Positions 1 through 5,767 of a stretch of DNA of 8,201 bases are shown here, in pieces (position 1 is the stretch's first letter; every line of letters starts with the position of its first letter). Below the pieces are notes generated by a model. The model saw only the letters and a list, made by a program, of their open reading frames with translations, was not told the origin of the DNA and searched no databases. A program made the position numbers and the translations under genes. The DNA comes from Hyphomicrobiales bacterium (GTDB lineage: Bacteria > Pseudomonadota > Alphaproteobacteria > Rhizobiales > Beijerinckiaceae), in assembly GCA_028290595.1 (NCBI GenBank), contig JAQGJO010000183.1:1-8201 (forward strand), given 5' to 3'.

Positions 1-24
1 TTTACCACGCTGCTGGAGTTCTAA
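1..24 (+). CDS. Possible 3' end of a rightward gene cut by the window start
   Basis: Frame 1 reads FTTLLEF and then TAA at 22-24, two bases before the stop codon of the convergent TctC gene. Tight tail-to-tail packing like this is common elsewhere in the window, so a gene ending here is plausible. Seven residues are too few to name a product, and the open frame could be chance. Confidence 0.25.
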   Translation, partial: FTTLLEF

Positions 25-26
25 GG

Positions 27-1034
27 CTAGAACGTGCCTTCGATCCCGGCCTTGCGGACGACATCGCCCCAGCGGGCGATTTCGGTGCGCACGAACGTCT
101 GCAGGTCGGCGACCGAGCGGCTGTCCATGGGCAGCAGGCCGGCCTTGAGGAGCTGGTCGGCGGCCTCGGGCGTCGCCAGCAGGCGCGCCAGTTCGTCATG
201 CAGCTTGTCGACGATCGGCCGCGGCGTGCCGCCGGGCGCGGCCACCATGAACCAGCCGGAGGCGTCGAAGCCCGGCACCGTATCGGCGATCGGCGGCACG
301 TCCTTGAGCACGCTGACCCTCCGCGCCACCGAAACGCCGAGCGGGCGCACCATGCCGCCCTCGATCGGCCCCAGCGCCGGGCCGAGATCGACCATCATCA
401 GCGGCACGTGGCCGGCGGCTACATCGTTGAGCGCCGGCAGGCTGCCCTTATAGGGCACCTGGATCATCTTCAGGCCGGTCATCGAACTCAACAGCTCGAT
501 ATAGAGATGGTGCGGCACGCCGGGGCCGGAGGTGGCGTAATTGAGCTGGCCCGGCCGCGCCTTGGCATAGGCGACGAACTCGGCGACACTTTTGACCGGC
601 AGCGCCGGATTGACCACCAGCACGAAGGGCGTCGCCGCGGCCAGCGCCAGCGGCACGAAATCGGCGACTGGATCATAGGGCAGTTTCTTGTAGAGCGTGG
701 CGTTGACGGCAAGGTTGGTGACGGAAGCCAGCAGCAAGGTATAGCCGTCGGCCGCAGCCCGCGCCGTCGCCTGCGCCCCGACGATGCCGCCGGCGCCGGG
801 CCGGTTCTCAACGATGAAAGACTTGCCCCAGGCCTGTTCGAGTTTCAGCGCGATCAGCCGCGCCAGAATGTCGGTGCCGCCGCCCGGTGCAAACGGCACG
901 ATGAGCGTGACCGGATGGGCGGGATAGTCAGGTGCCGGGTCCTTTGAGGATTGCGCGCTCGCCGGCAGGGCAAAGGACAGAACAAGCAGCGCGGCAGCGG
1001 CCGCACGGTGCAATAGCCCCGGACATGTCGGCAT
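27..1034 (-). CDS. TctC/Bug-family periplasmic substrate-binding protein (first copy)
   Basis: This is a 335-residue binding protein of the tripartite tricarboxylate transporter (TTT) family. Such proteins capture a carboxylate in the periplasm and deliver it to TctA/TctB membrane subunits. The start at 1034 is preferred because a GGGGAGGGG ribosome-binding site lies just upstream and a signal peptide follows at once: a charged start, the hydrophobic stretch AAAAALLVLSFAL, and cleavage after PASA near residue 27. The reading frame stays open for 84 more codons upstream, but these run into the acetyltransferase gene and carry no signal peptide. Mature-protein hallmarks are YPAHPVTLIVPFAPGGGTDILAR, the ENRPGAGG loop, the DGYTLLLAS segment and the C-terminal GTPRPIVDKL. 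Length is normal for the family. No tctA or tctB is present, so it is an orphan Bug protein whose ligand cannot be read from sequence. It shows no copy of the 17-bp operator found by the second TctC gene. Confidence 0.93.
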   Translation of the reverse strand: MPTCPGLLHRAAAAALLVLSFALPASAQSSKDPAPDYPAHPVTLIVPFAPGGGTDILARLIALKLEQAWGKSFIVENRPGAGGIVGAQATARAAADGYTLLLASVTNLAVNATLYKKLPYDPVADFVPLALAAATPFVLVVNPALPVKSVAEFVAYAKARPGQLNYATSGPGVPHHLYIELLSSMTGLKMIQVPYKGSLPALNDVAAGHVPLMMVDLGPALGPIEGGMVRPLGVSVARRVSVLKDVPPIADTVPGFDASGWFMVAAPGGTPRPIVDKLHDELARLLATPEAADQLLKAGLLPMDSRSVADLQTFVRTEIARWGDVVRKAGIEGTF

Positions 1035-1101
1035 AGACCCCTCCCCATAGCTCTTCCGGCCCCGCGTGACGCGACGGCTGGCTGGCGTTTCTCCCGAGGA
1101 G

Positions 1102-1130
1102 ATGATCGGAGGGGTGGGTGGTGGAGTCAA
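1102..1130 (-). promoter_or_regulatory. Possible promoter for the first TctC gene
   Basis: On the minus strand TTGACT (1130-1125) is followed after 17 bp by GATCAT (1107-1102), about 70 bp before the TctC start. The -35 matches well and the -10 is poor. It lies in the 124-bp gap after the acetyltransferase stop, so it would let this gene be transcribed on its own. Position 15 bp upstream holds no palindrome, unlike the three operator-linked promoters in the window. Confidence 0.25.
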
Positions 1131-1158
1131 GGAAGGGTGTGCAGAGAGACGCCTGCCC

Positions 1159-1578
1159 TCACGCCTGAAGCACCTTCTGCATGCACACGGTGCCGGTGTC
1201 GTGATAGCCGAGATGTTCGTAGAAATTGACGACCGCTTTGTTGTCGCCGCGCACAAGCAACTGCAGCTTCCAGACGCCGCGAGCAATGAGCCATTGTTCG
1301 GCGGCGGTCATGATGGTGCGTCCGAGGCCTTGCGCCTGCTGGCTGGGATCGGCGGCGACATAATAGACCCAGCCGCGATGGCCGTCCTCGCCCACCATGG
1401 CGGTTGCAACCACACGCTGCGCCGCCATGGCCACGAGGATGGTCGAATGATCGCCGGCGCGGGCAAATGCTATATCGCGATACGGATCATTCCATGGCCG
1501 CGTGATCCCCGCGGCCGTCCATAGCGCAACCACCTGCTCGATATCTTCGTCGCCTATCTCGCGCACGTCCGTCTGCAT
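1159..1578 (-). CDS. ypeA: GNAT N-acetyltransferase, YpeA-like
   Basis: This is a 139-residue single-domain GNAT enzyme that would transfer an acetyl group from acetyl-CoA to an amine. The acetyl-CoA pyrophosphate loop is visible as QAQGLGR at about residues 81-87 (Q/RxxGxG/A). The motif-B region has NKAVVNFYEHLGY at about 113-125, with the usual Tyr at 120. The RPWNDP (27-32) and DGHRG (65-69) motifs match what I recall of E. coli YpeA, including its position near the N-terminus. The physiological substrate of YpeA is not known to me. The ATG at 1578 has AGAAAGG about 8 bases upstream. It is divergent from the IclR gene across a 168-bp gap. A weak promoter (TTGCGA, 17 bp, TACCCA at 1634-1606) could serve it. 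Whether it belongs to the catabolic regulon is unclear: the operator in this gap is positioned for the IclR side. Confidence 0.88.
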   Translation of the reverse strand: MQTDVREIGDEDIEQVVALWTAAGITRPWNDPYRDIAFARAGDHSTILVAMAAQRVVATAMVGEDGHRGWVYYVAADPSQQAQGLGRTIMTAAEQWLIARGVWKLQLLVRGDNKAVVNFYEHLGYHDTGTVCMQKVLQA

Positions 1579-1656
1579 GTAATGCCTTTCTCACTCAACA
1601 CCGGATGGGTAGTCGCTTCCTTGACCATTCGCAAACATCTCTACCGCTCGTGCGAT

Positions 1657-1673
1657 TGTTCGCCTGGCGAACA
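1657..1673. promoter_or_regulatory. Operator O1: 17-bp palindrome upstream of the IclR operon
   Basis: TGTTCGCCTGGCGAACA is a perfect inverted repeat with 8-bp arms around one central base. It differs at only one base from O2 at 4652-4668, in the Rieske/TctC control region. It ends 15 bp before the TTGACT -35 of the IclR promoter, putting its centre near -59 of the expected transcript start. IclR-family dimers bind short palindromes, and the MhpR operator, as I recall it, is also a 17-bp imperfect palindrome centred near -58. Binding by the adjacent IclR protein is inferred. Confidence 0.8.
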
Positions 1674-1688
1674 GCCGGCGACAAGCCC

Positions 1689-1717
1689 TTGACTGCCCTC
1701 GTATGGCGGCGATGAAT
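1689..1717 (+). promoter_or_regulatory. Promoter of the IclR-aldolase operon
   Basis: TTGACT (1689-1694) and ATGAAT (1712-1717) are separated by 17 bp. Transcription would start near 1724, leaving a leader of about 23 bases before the ATG at 1747. The -35 is close to consensus and the -10 is poor, as in activator-dependent promoters. O1 sits directly upstream rather than over the hexamers, which suits activation better than repression by blocking. Confidence 0.5.
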
Positions 1718-1746
1718 GGCGTCGGCAAAACCGTGGGACGGAAACG

Positions 1747-2568
1747 ATGGCGAGGGAGAGTGGCTATCGCGGAACGGCGCGAACGCTTGCGGTTCTGCGC
1801 GCGCTCAACGCAAGCAACGGGCTGAGCGTGCTGCAGTTGAGCCGCGAAACCGAAATCTCCCGCGCGGCGCTCTATCGCATCCTCACCGAACTGCAGCGCG
1901 CTGGCTATATCCGGCGGACCGCCGAGGATGGCGCGATTTATCTCACCAGCCTTATCCAGACGCTCAGTACCGGCTATCGCGATGAAATCTGGATCCGCGA
2001 GATCGCCGGGCCGGTGCTCGACGATCTGCAGCAGCGCGTCGTCTGGCCGACTGATCTGGGCATTCTTCACAACTATCAAATCAGACTGCTGATGACGACA
2101 CGCGCCCATAGTCCCCTGGTCATCGATCGCGGTTTTGCCGGCATCGATATGCCGATCTTCGCGACGTCGCTGGGACAGGCCTATATCGCCTTCAGCGCGC
2201 CAACCGAGCGCAAGGCGATTATAGACTATTTATCCGGCGATCCGACATCGGTCGATGGCGCCTTGCTGCAGAACAAGACGCAGATTGCCCGCCTGCTGCA
2301 GGGTGTCCGCAGCAATGGATATGCGGCGCGATTCCGCAACGGCTATAACGAGACGCGATATCCCGGCATCATCAAGGATACGGCGGCGCTGGCAGTGCCG
2401 ATCCGCCGCGGCCGGTTTTCTGTCGCATCGCTCGGCATCACCTTCATCGCCTCGGCGCTTTCCGTGAAACAGGCGGTGGAAAAGCATCTGCAAGACATGC
2501 AGGACGCCGCATCCCGCATCGAGGAGATGCTGATGAAAGCCTCCAGACAGCAACAGATCGAGGGTTAA
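1747..2568 (+). CDS. IclR-family transcriptional regulator, MhpR-like
   Basis: This is a 273-residue DNA-binding regulator. The N-terminal winged helix-turn-helix spans about residues 12-67, with the recognition helix around SRAALYRILTELQ (38-50) and the wing at YIRRTAEDGAIYLT. The C-terminal effector-binding domain runs from about 80 to 262. The segments GYRDEIWI (76-83), VVWPTD (98-103) and AVEKHL (243-248) closely match E. coli MhpR, the activator of 3-hydroxyphenylpropionate degradation, as I remember it. This places it in the aromatic-acid branch of the family. GGGACGGAA precedes the ATG. The gene ends 1 bp before the aldolase-like gene, so the two are co-transcribed. The palindromes at 1657, 4622 and 4652 are its likely binding sites, which implies autoregulation plus control of the Rieske and TctC genes. 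The inducer is unknown but is probably the aromatic substrate or an intermediate. The family call is very sure; the MhpR subgroup is likely. Confidence 0.95.
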   Translation: MARESGYRGTARTLAVLRALNASNGLSVLQLSRETEISRAALYRILTELQRAGYIRRTAEDGAIYLTSLIQTLSTGYRDEIWIREIAGPVLDDLQQRVVWPTDLGILHNYQIRLLMTTRAHSPLVIDRGFAGIDMPIFATSLGQAYIAFSAPTERKAIIDYLSGDPTSVDGALLQNKTQIARLLQGVRSNGYAARFRNGYNETRYPGIIKDTAALAVPIRRGRFSVASLGITFIASALSVKQAVEKHLQDMQDAASRIEEMLMKASRQQQIEG

Positions 2569-2569
2569 A

Positions 2570-3286
2570 ATGGACAAACTGGAACGGGCCAAGCGCGATC
2601 TCATCATCGCAAACCGCATCCTCGCCATGCATCATGTCGTGGACGCCTATGGGCATGTCAGCCTGCGCCATCCGCTGCAGCCGGATCGTTTCCTGCTGTC
2701 GAGATCGCTCTCGCCCGAACTTGTGACCCTCGACGACATTATCGAGTACCGGCTCGACGGCACATCCGACGACGATCGCCCACCTTACTTGGAACGCTTC
2801 ATTCATGGCGCACTCTACGAAACGCGGCCGGAACTCAATGTCGTCGTGCATGCCCATGCGGAAGCGACGCTGCCGTTCGGCATATCGACTGTGCCTATGC
2901 AGCCGGTGATCAACCAGGCCGCCGACATGGGCAAGGAGGTTCCCGTCTGGGATATTGCAACGCGGTTCGGCCGGCATACGAATACGATGGTGACGAACAT
3001 GGACCAGGGTCGCGACCTAGCGGATTGCCTGGGCGGACGCAGCGTCGTTCTCATGCGCGGCCACGGATTTACCGCCGCCGGTAAATCACTCGTCAAGGTG
3101 GTCAATCTTTGCGTCGTCATTCCGCGCAATGCGCGCGTCCAGTTGGAGGCGATGCGCATGGGCCCGATGACGCCGCTATGGCCGGGCGAAATCGACGCTT
3201 TCGATAAGCTCGACGCCGATTCGCCCGCCACCCGCCGGGGCTGGAATTATTGGGCCGTCAAAGCCGGCTGCGGCGACCTGCTCTGA
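2570..3286 (+). CDS. Class II aldolase/adducin-fold enzyme, possible decarboxylase
   Basis: This is a 238-residue zinc enzyme of the class II aldolase family. By analogy with L-fuculose-1-phosphate aldolase, Glu75 (in LERFIHG) is the likely catalytic glutamate, and His94, His96 (HAHAE) and His165 (RGHGF) are the zinc ligands. All four are present, so it should be active. The Gly-Asn-x-Ser phosphate-binding motif of sugar-phosphate aldolases reads GHVS here (28-31), with Asn replaced by His. This argues against a phosphorylated sugar substrate. Some members of the fold decarboxylate aromatic or ring-fission acids, for example 3,4-dihydroxyphthalate decarboxylase (PhtC type). A nearby phthalate-dioxygenase-like gene makes a decarboxylase role attractive but unproven. 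The ATG begins 1 bp after the regulator's stop, so translation is probably coupled. It ends 16 bp before the convergent Rieske stop. Family is certain; the reaction is inferred. Confidence 0.92.
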   Translation: MDKLERAKRDLIIANRILAMHHVVDAYGHVSLRHPLQPDRFLLSRSLSPELVTLDDIIEYRLDGTSDDDRPPYLERFIHGALYETRPELNVVVHAHAEATLPFGISTVPMQPVINQAADMGKEVPVWDIATRFGRHTNTMVTNMDQGRDLADCLGGRSVVLMRGHGFTAAGKSLVKVVNLCVVIPRNARVQLEAMRMGPMTPLWPGEIDAFDKLDADSPATRRGWNYWAVKAGCGDLL

Positions 3287-3288
3287 AG

Positions 3289-3296
3289 AGGAGGAG
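3289..3296 (+). promoter_or_regulatory. Orphan Shine-Dalgarno sequence after the aldolase-like gene
   Basis: AGGAGGAG begins three bases after the aldolase-like stop codon (3284-3286), inside a purine run at 3287-3299. It is a near-ideal ribosome-binding site, yet no rightward start codon with a gene follows: the tail of the leftward Rieske gene starts at 3303. It may be a remnant of a downstream gene that was lost or inverted, or a chance purine run. Confidence 0.35.
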
Positions 3297-3302
3297 AGGC
3301 GA

Positions 3303-4520
3303 TCAGCCGCGCGGCAATTGACGCCAGTCCTGTTCCGCGCCGATCACCTTGCTGATGGCGAGGATGATCGGCCATTCGGACGCCTGCGTGGGTTCCTCGT
3401 CACGCGCGCCGGCCATATGTTTGCGAACGGTATCAATGAGGAGGCGCCGCGCGCGAACGATCGGCAGGTCGCTCGACCCTAGAAATTCCTGGCTGCGGTC
3501 GGGATTTGGACCTTGCGAAATGTTGACGGCGAAATCCTCGGTTCGGACCGTGGAATAGCCGGACCAGCTTCCAGCCTTCATCTTCTCGCGGTTCTGGCCG
3601 AACCTGGTTTCAGGGCCGCCGATGCCGGTGACATAATTATTAGGATCGGCGACCGGTTCAACAATGTCGTCTGTGCTGATCGGCCGGACCAGATTGTATT
3701 GGATGTCCCATTCTGCGCAATGTTCGTCATCGACTGGGATGCTGAGCGTCACGGTGTGCGTTACATCGCGTTCGCCCATGGGGATGTAGGACGACCAGGG
3801 CATGACGAATTCGCGCACGCGCACATATTGCGATCCATCGGGCATGGCGCGGATCGCCGCTTCACGGAAGCCGTAGGGTTTGTCCTCGAATTCGAAGCGC
3901 GGCGCATTGTCGAGCATCATCGTATCGACATTGAACAGCGGCTGTTTCGAGAAATCCGAATGCAGAATGCCGACATGGGCTGAGTCCAACTGGCTTTCGA
4001 GCGCGCTCAACCAGCCGACGCGAACGATGGCATATTTGCTGTCGACATGCCCCGGCGGCAGATCGAGCCAGTTGAGCGCCGGAAAAGCTGGAATACGCGC
4101 CGGATCTCCGAGGTAGGCCCAGATGATGCCGGCGGCTTCGCGCGTAACGTAATGGCGCAATGTCACCTTCTTCGCGAACTCTTCCCGCCGGCTCTTCGGC
4201 TCCGTCGGCACGTCGACGACATTGCCGTCGACGTCGAATTTCCAGCCGTGATAGACGCATCTCAGCCCGCAGTTCTCGTTGCGCCCCAAGGTGAGAGACA
4301 CGCCACGATGCGGACAGGCCTCGTTGAGTAACCCGACCCGGCCGTTGGAATCGCGAAAGGCGACATAGTTCTCACCCAGAAGCCGGACCCTTTCGGGATC
4401 GCCATCGGATTTCAAAAACTCCGACCGCAAGGCCGGAATCCAGAATTGCCGCAAGTACGCATTCATCGGTGCGCCCGGCGAGACGCGGCATAAAAGATCG
4501 TTGTCCTCGGCGGTCATCAT
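3303..4520 (-). CDS. Rieske non-heme iron oxygenase alpha subunit, phthalate 4,5-dioxygenase type
   Basis: This 405-residue oxygenase would add oxygen to an aromatic substrate using electrons from a separate reductase. The Rieske [2Fe-2S] site is C69-x-H71 (ACPHRG), 16 residues, then C88-x2-H91 (CVYHGWK). The catalytic iron motif follows at 175-187: D179 is the electron-bridging residue and H182 and H187 are iron ligands (LDSAHVGILH). D329 in RTEDFAVN is the probable third ligand. The start region (residues 5-30, with PGAPMNAYLRQFWIPAL), RVRLLGENYVAFRD and the C-terminal EFLGSSDLPIVRARRLL match phthalate dioxygenase oxygenases as I recall them; relatives act on chlorobenzoate and phenoxybenzoate. 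The start at 4520 is fixed by AGGAGGG six bases upstream. The frame runs open another 67 codons, but these cover the operators and promoter. No reductase or ferredoxin gene is in the window. The exact substrate and hydroxylation position are not readable from sequence. Confidence 0.94.
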   Translation of the reverse strand: MMTAEDNDLLCRVSPGAPMNAYLRQFWIPALRSEFLKSDGDPERVRLLGENYVAFRDSNGRVGLLNEACPHRGVSLTLGRNENCGLRCVYHGWKFDVDGNVVDVPTEPKSRREEFAKKVTLRHYVTREAAGIIWAYLGDPARIPAFPALNWLDLPPGHVDSKYAIVRVGWLSALESQLDSAHVGILHSDFSKQPLFNVDTMMLDNAPRFEFEDKPYGFREAAIRAMPDGSQYVRVREFVMPWSSYIPMGERDVTHTVTLSIPVDDEHCAEWDIQYNLVRPISTDDIVEPVADPNNYVTGIGGPETRFGQNREKMKAGSWSGYSTVRTEDFAVNISQGPNPDRSQEFLGSSDLPIVRARRLLIDTVRKHMAGARDEEPTQASEWPIILAISKVIGAEQDWRQLPRG

Positions 4521-4526
4521 GGGGCG

Positions 4527-4533
4527 CCCTCCT
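4527..4533 (-). promoter_or_regulatory. Ribosome-binding site deciding the Rieske start
   Basis: On the minus strand AGGAGGG lies six bases before the first of two adjacent ATG codons (4520 and 4517). It is the strongest ribosome-binding site near this gene. It rules out the longer reading frame that would begin at 4721 inside the regulatory region. Confidence 0.85.
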
Positions 4534-4577
4534 GTTGAACTCTTGTCGTTGAGCTCTGTTGCCTGAAGATTTCGCTC

Positions 4578-4606
4578 AGATTTCTCGCGATTGGCGCTGG
4601 CGTCAA
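4578..4606 (-). promoter_or_regulatory. Promoter of the Rieske oxygenase gene
   Basis: On the minus strand TTGACG (4606-4601) and AAATCT (4583-4578) are separated by 17 bp. The transcript would start near 4571 with a leader of about 50 bases. The -35 lies 15 bp downstream of the degenerate operator at 4638-4622, the same spacing as at the other two operator-promoter pairs. The weak -10 fits activator dependence. Confidence 0.45.
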
Positions 4607-4621
4607 CGGTTCGTTGCGCGC

Positions 4622-4638
4622 TGTCCGTTGCGCGAACA
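4622..4638. promoter_or_regulatory. Operator O3: degenerate palindrome facing the Rieske gene
   Basis: Read on the minus strand this is TGTTCGCGCAACGGACA; read on the plus strand it matches O2 at 13 of 17 positions. The outer TGT-CG and CG-ACA contacts are kept and the centre has diverged. It lies exactly 15 bp upstream of the minus-strand TTGACG. Its centre is 30 bp, about three helical turns, from the centre of O2. It would be a weaker site for the same regulator. The spacing is the main support, since the match alone is modest. Confidence 0.55.
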
Positions 4639-4651
4639 TGGCTTGCGGCAC

Positions 4652-4668
4652 TGTTCGCTTGGCGAACA
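4652..4668. promoter_or_regulatory. Operator O2: 17-bp palindrome facing the second TctC gene
   Basis: TGTTCGCTTGGCGAACA has 7-bp perfect arms around a 3-base centre, and a further flanking C/G pair extends the symmetry to 8 bp. It differs from O1 at one base only. It ends 15 bp before a plus-strand TTGACC (4684-4689), exactly as O1 does before its TTGACT. It lies in the divergent region between the Rieske oxygenase and the second TctC gene. Binding by the IclR protein encoded at 1747-2568 is inferred. Confidence 0.8.
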
Positions 4669-4683
4669 GATCGAAACTGCCTG

Positions 4684-4712
4684 TTGACCTTCCAGGCACA
4701 CTGCGAAAACGT
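4684..4712 (+). promoter_or_regulatory. Promoter of the second TctC gene
   Basis: TTGACC (4684-4689) is followed after 17 bp by AAACGT (4707-4712), a poor -10. The transcript would start near 4719, about 53 bases before the ATG at 4772. A -35 this good with such a weak -10, placed 15 bp after O2, suggests a promoter that needs its activator. The alternative GTG start at 4715 would lie upstream of this transcript start. Confidence 0.4.
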
Positions 4713-4771
4713 TTGTGTCAAAGAACGCCCAGGCGATCACGTTTGGTAGGACCACATTGGGGAGAGCTGCG

Positions 4772-5752
4772 ATGAATTTGCTCGGTCGGCTTGCGATCCT
4801 TGCAGTGGCAATTGGATGCTTTCCTGCCTCCTCTCTTCAGGCGCAAACCACATACCCGGAGCGACCGATCCGATTGATCGTGCCCAATCCGGCGGGTGGA
4901 TTCATTGATGGTGTCGGCCGGATTGTCGCCGACAGATTGACCGCCAATCTCGGAAAATCCGTCGTTATCGAAAATCGCGGCGGCGCCAGCGGCAAGATCG
5001 GCGAGGATGTGGTTTTGAACTCTCCCGCCGATGGATACACGCTGCTGATTGCCAGCGTGTCGCGGCCGACCCTGATGCAGCAGGTCAACCCGGGGCCGCC
5101 GGACCGGGATATTCTGGCCGAGTTCGAGATCGTCAGTGCGCTGGGCTCGGCGCCGCTGATGATGACCATGACCCCGAAGCTCGGCGCAAAGGATTTTCCG
5201 ACGCTGGTTCAGATCGTCAGGTCGGAACCGGGGAAACACGGCTACGGCTCGGTCGGCGTCGGCACGCCTTCTCCGCTGATCAGCAAGATGTTGAGCCGCA
5301 GCCTGGCTCTTGATATTTCGCAAGTGCCCTACGCCGGTGGCGCCGACGCGCTGAAGGACATGACGACGGGCATCGTCATCTGGTTGATCGCGACGCCCGG
5401 CGATTCACTCGGCCTGATCAATGCCGGGCTGGTTCTGCCCGGCTTCGTCATCAGTTCCAAACGCCTCCCGCAATTGCCCGACACACCGACCGCGTCGGAG
5501 CTAGGTTACAACGAACTGCGCGATCAGGCGGTCGGGCTTTACATCATGGCGGCGAAGGGCACACCGAGGCCCATTCTCGACCGGCTGAACGCGGCGGTTG
5601 CCGCAGCACAGGAAGACCCGGCACTGATCTCACGGTTGGAGGGCGTGGCCTTCACGCAATTGCACGACATGTCCCTGGATGCATCGCGCAAAGTGGCGGA
5701 AACCGAAGTGGCCAGTTGGGAGACCTCGATCAAATCGGCCGGGATAAGGTAG
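4772..5752 (+). CDS. TctC/Bug-family periplasmic substrate-binding protein (second copy)
   Basis: This is a 326-residue TTT-family binding protein, probably capturing an organic or aromatic acid in the periplasm; related Bug proteins such as TphC serve terephthalate uptake. The ATG at 4772 has GGGGAGAG just upstream and opens a signal peptide with hydrophobic core LLGRLAILAVAIGCF and cleavage after SLQA near residue 24. A GTG at 4715 would add 19 residues but probably lies before the transcript start. Family hallmarks are YPERPIRLIVPNPAGGFIDG, the ENRGGASG loop, DGYTLLIAS, VPYAGGADALKDM and GTPRPILDRL. Compared with the first copy the ligand-contact loops differ (PNPAGGFID versus PFAPGGGTD; IENRGGASG versus VENRPGAGG), so the two probably bind different ligands. 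It is divergent from the Rieske gene across a shared control region with operators, which ties it to that pathway. No TctA/TctB genes are present. It ends 15 bp before the convergent MarC stop. Confidence 0.93.
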   Translation: MNLLGRLAILAVAIGCFPASSLQAQTTYPERPIRLIVPNPAGGFIDGVGRIVADRLTANLGKSVVIENRGGASGKIGEDVVLNSPADGYTLLIASVSRPTLMQQVNPGPPDRDILAEFEIVSALGSAPLMMTMTPKLGAKDFPTLVQIVRSEPGKHGYGSVGVGTPSPLISKMLSRSLALDISQVPYAGGADALKDMTTGIVIWLIATPGDSLGLINAGLVLPGFVISSKRLPQLPDTPTASELGYNELRDQAVGLYIMAAKGTPRPILDRLNAAVAAAQEDPALISRLEGVAFTQLHDMSLDASRKVAETEVASWETSIKSAGIR

Positions 5753-5767
5753 CAAAGGATTCGCGTT

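Noticed and set aside
198..947. Long rightward open frame opposite the first TctC gene
   Set aside because: His/Arg/Gly-rich composition typical of the antisense of a GC-rich gene, with no domain or ribosome-binding site; the minus-strand TctC protein is unmistakable.
1035..1286. 84-codon upstream extension of the first TctC reading frame
   Set aside because: It overlaps the acetyltransferase gene, is Arg/Cys/Pro-rich with no signal peptide, and the ATG at 1034 has a proper ribosome-binding site followed by a signal peptide.
3416..3430. TGTTTGCGAACG resembling half of the operator inside the Rieske gene
   Set aside because: Lies in the middle of coding sequence, has poor arms and spacing, and has no promoter beside it.
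4521..4721. 67-codon upstream extension of the Rieske oxygenase
   Set aside because: It covers the operators and promoter hexamers, and AGGAGGG stands six bases before the ATG at 4520, where the family's usual N-terminus begins.
4715..4771. GTG start adding 19 residues to the second TctC protein
   Set aside because: It would lie upstream of the likely transcript start and puts a charged stretch before the signal peptide; the ATG at 4772 has a good ribosome-binding site.
4802..4819. Possible lipobox (Ala-Ile-Gly-Cys) in the second TctC signal peptide
   Set aside because: The -3 position is Ala rather than Leu/Val/Ile, and a normal signal peptidase I site (SLQA) follows; Bug proteins are usually soluble.
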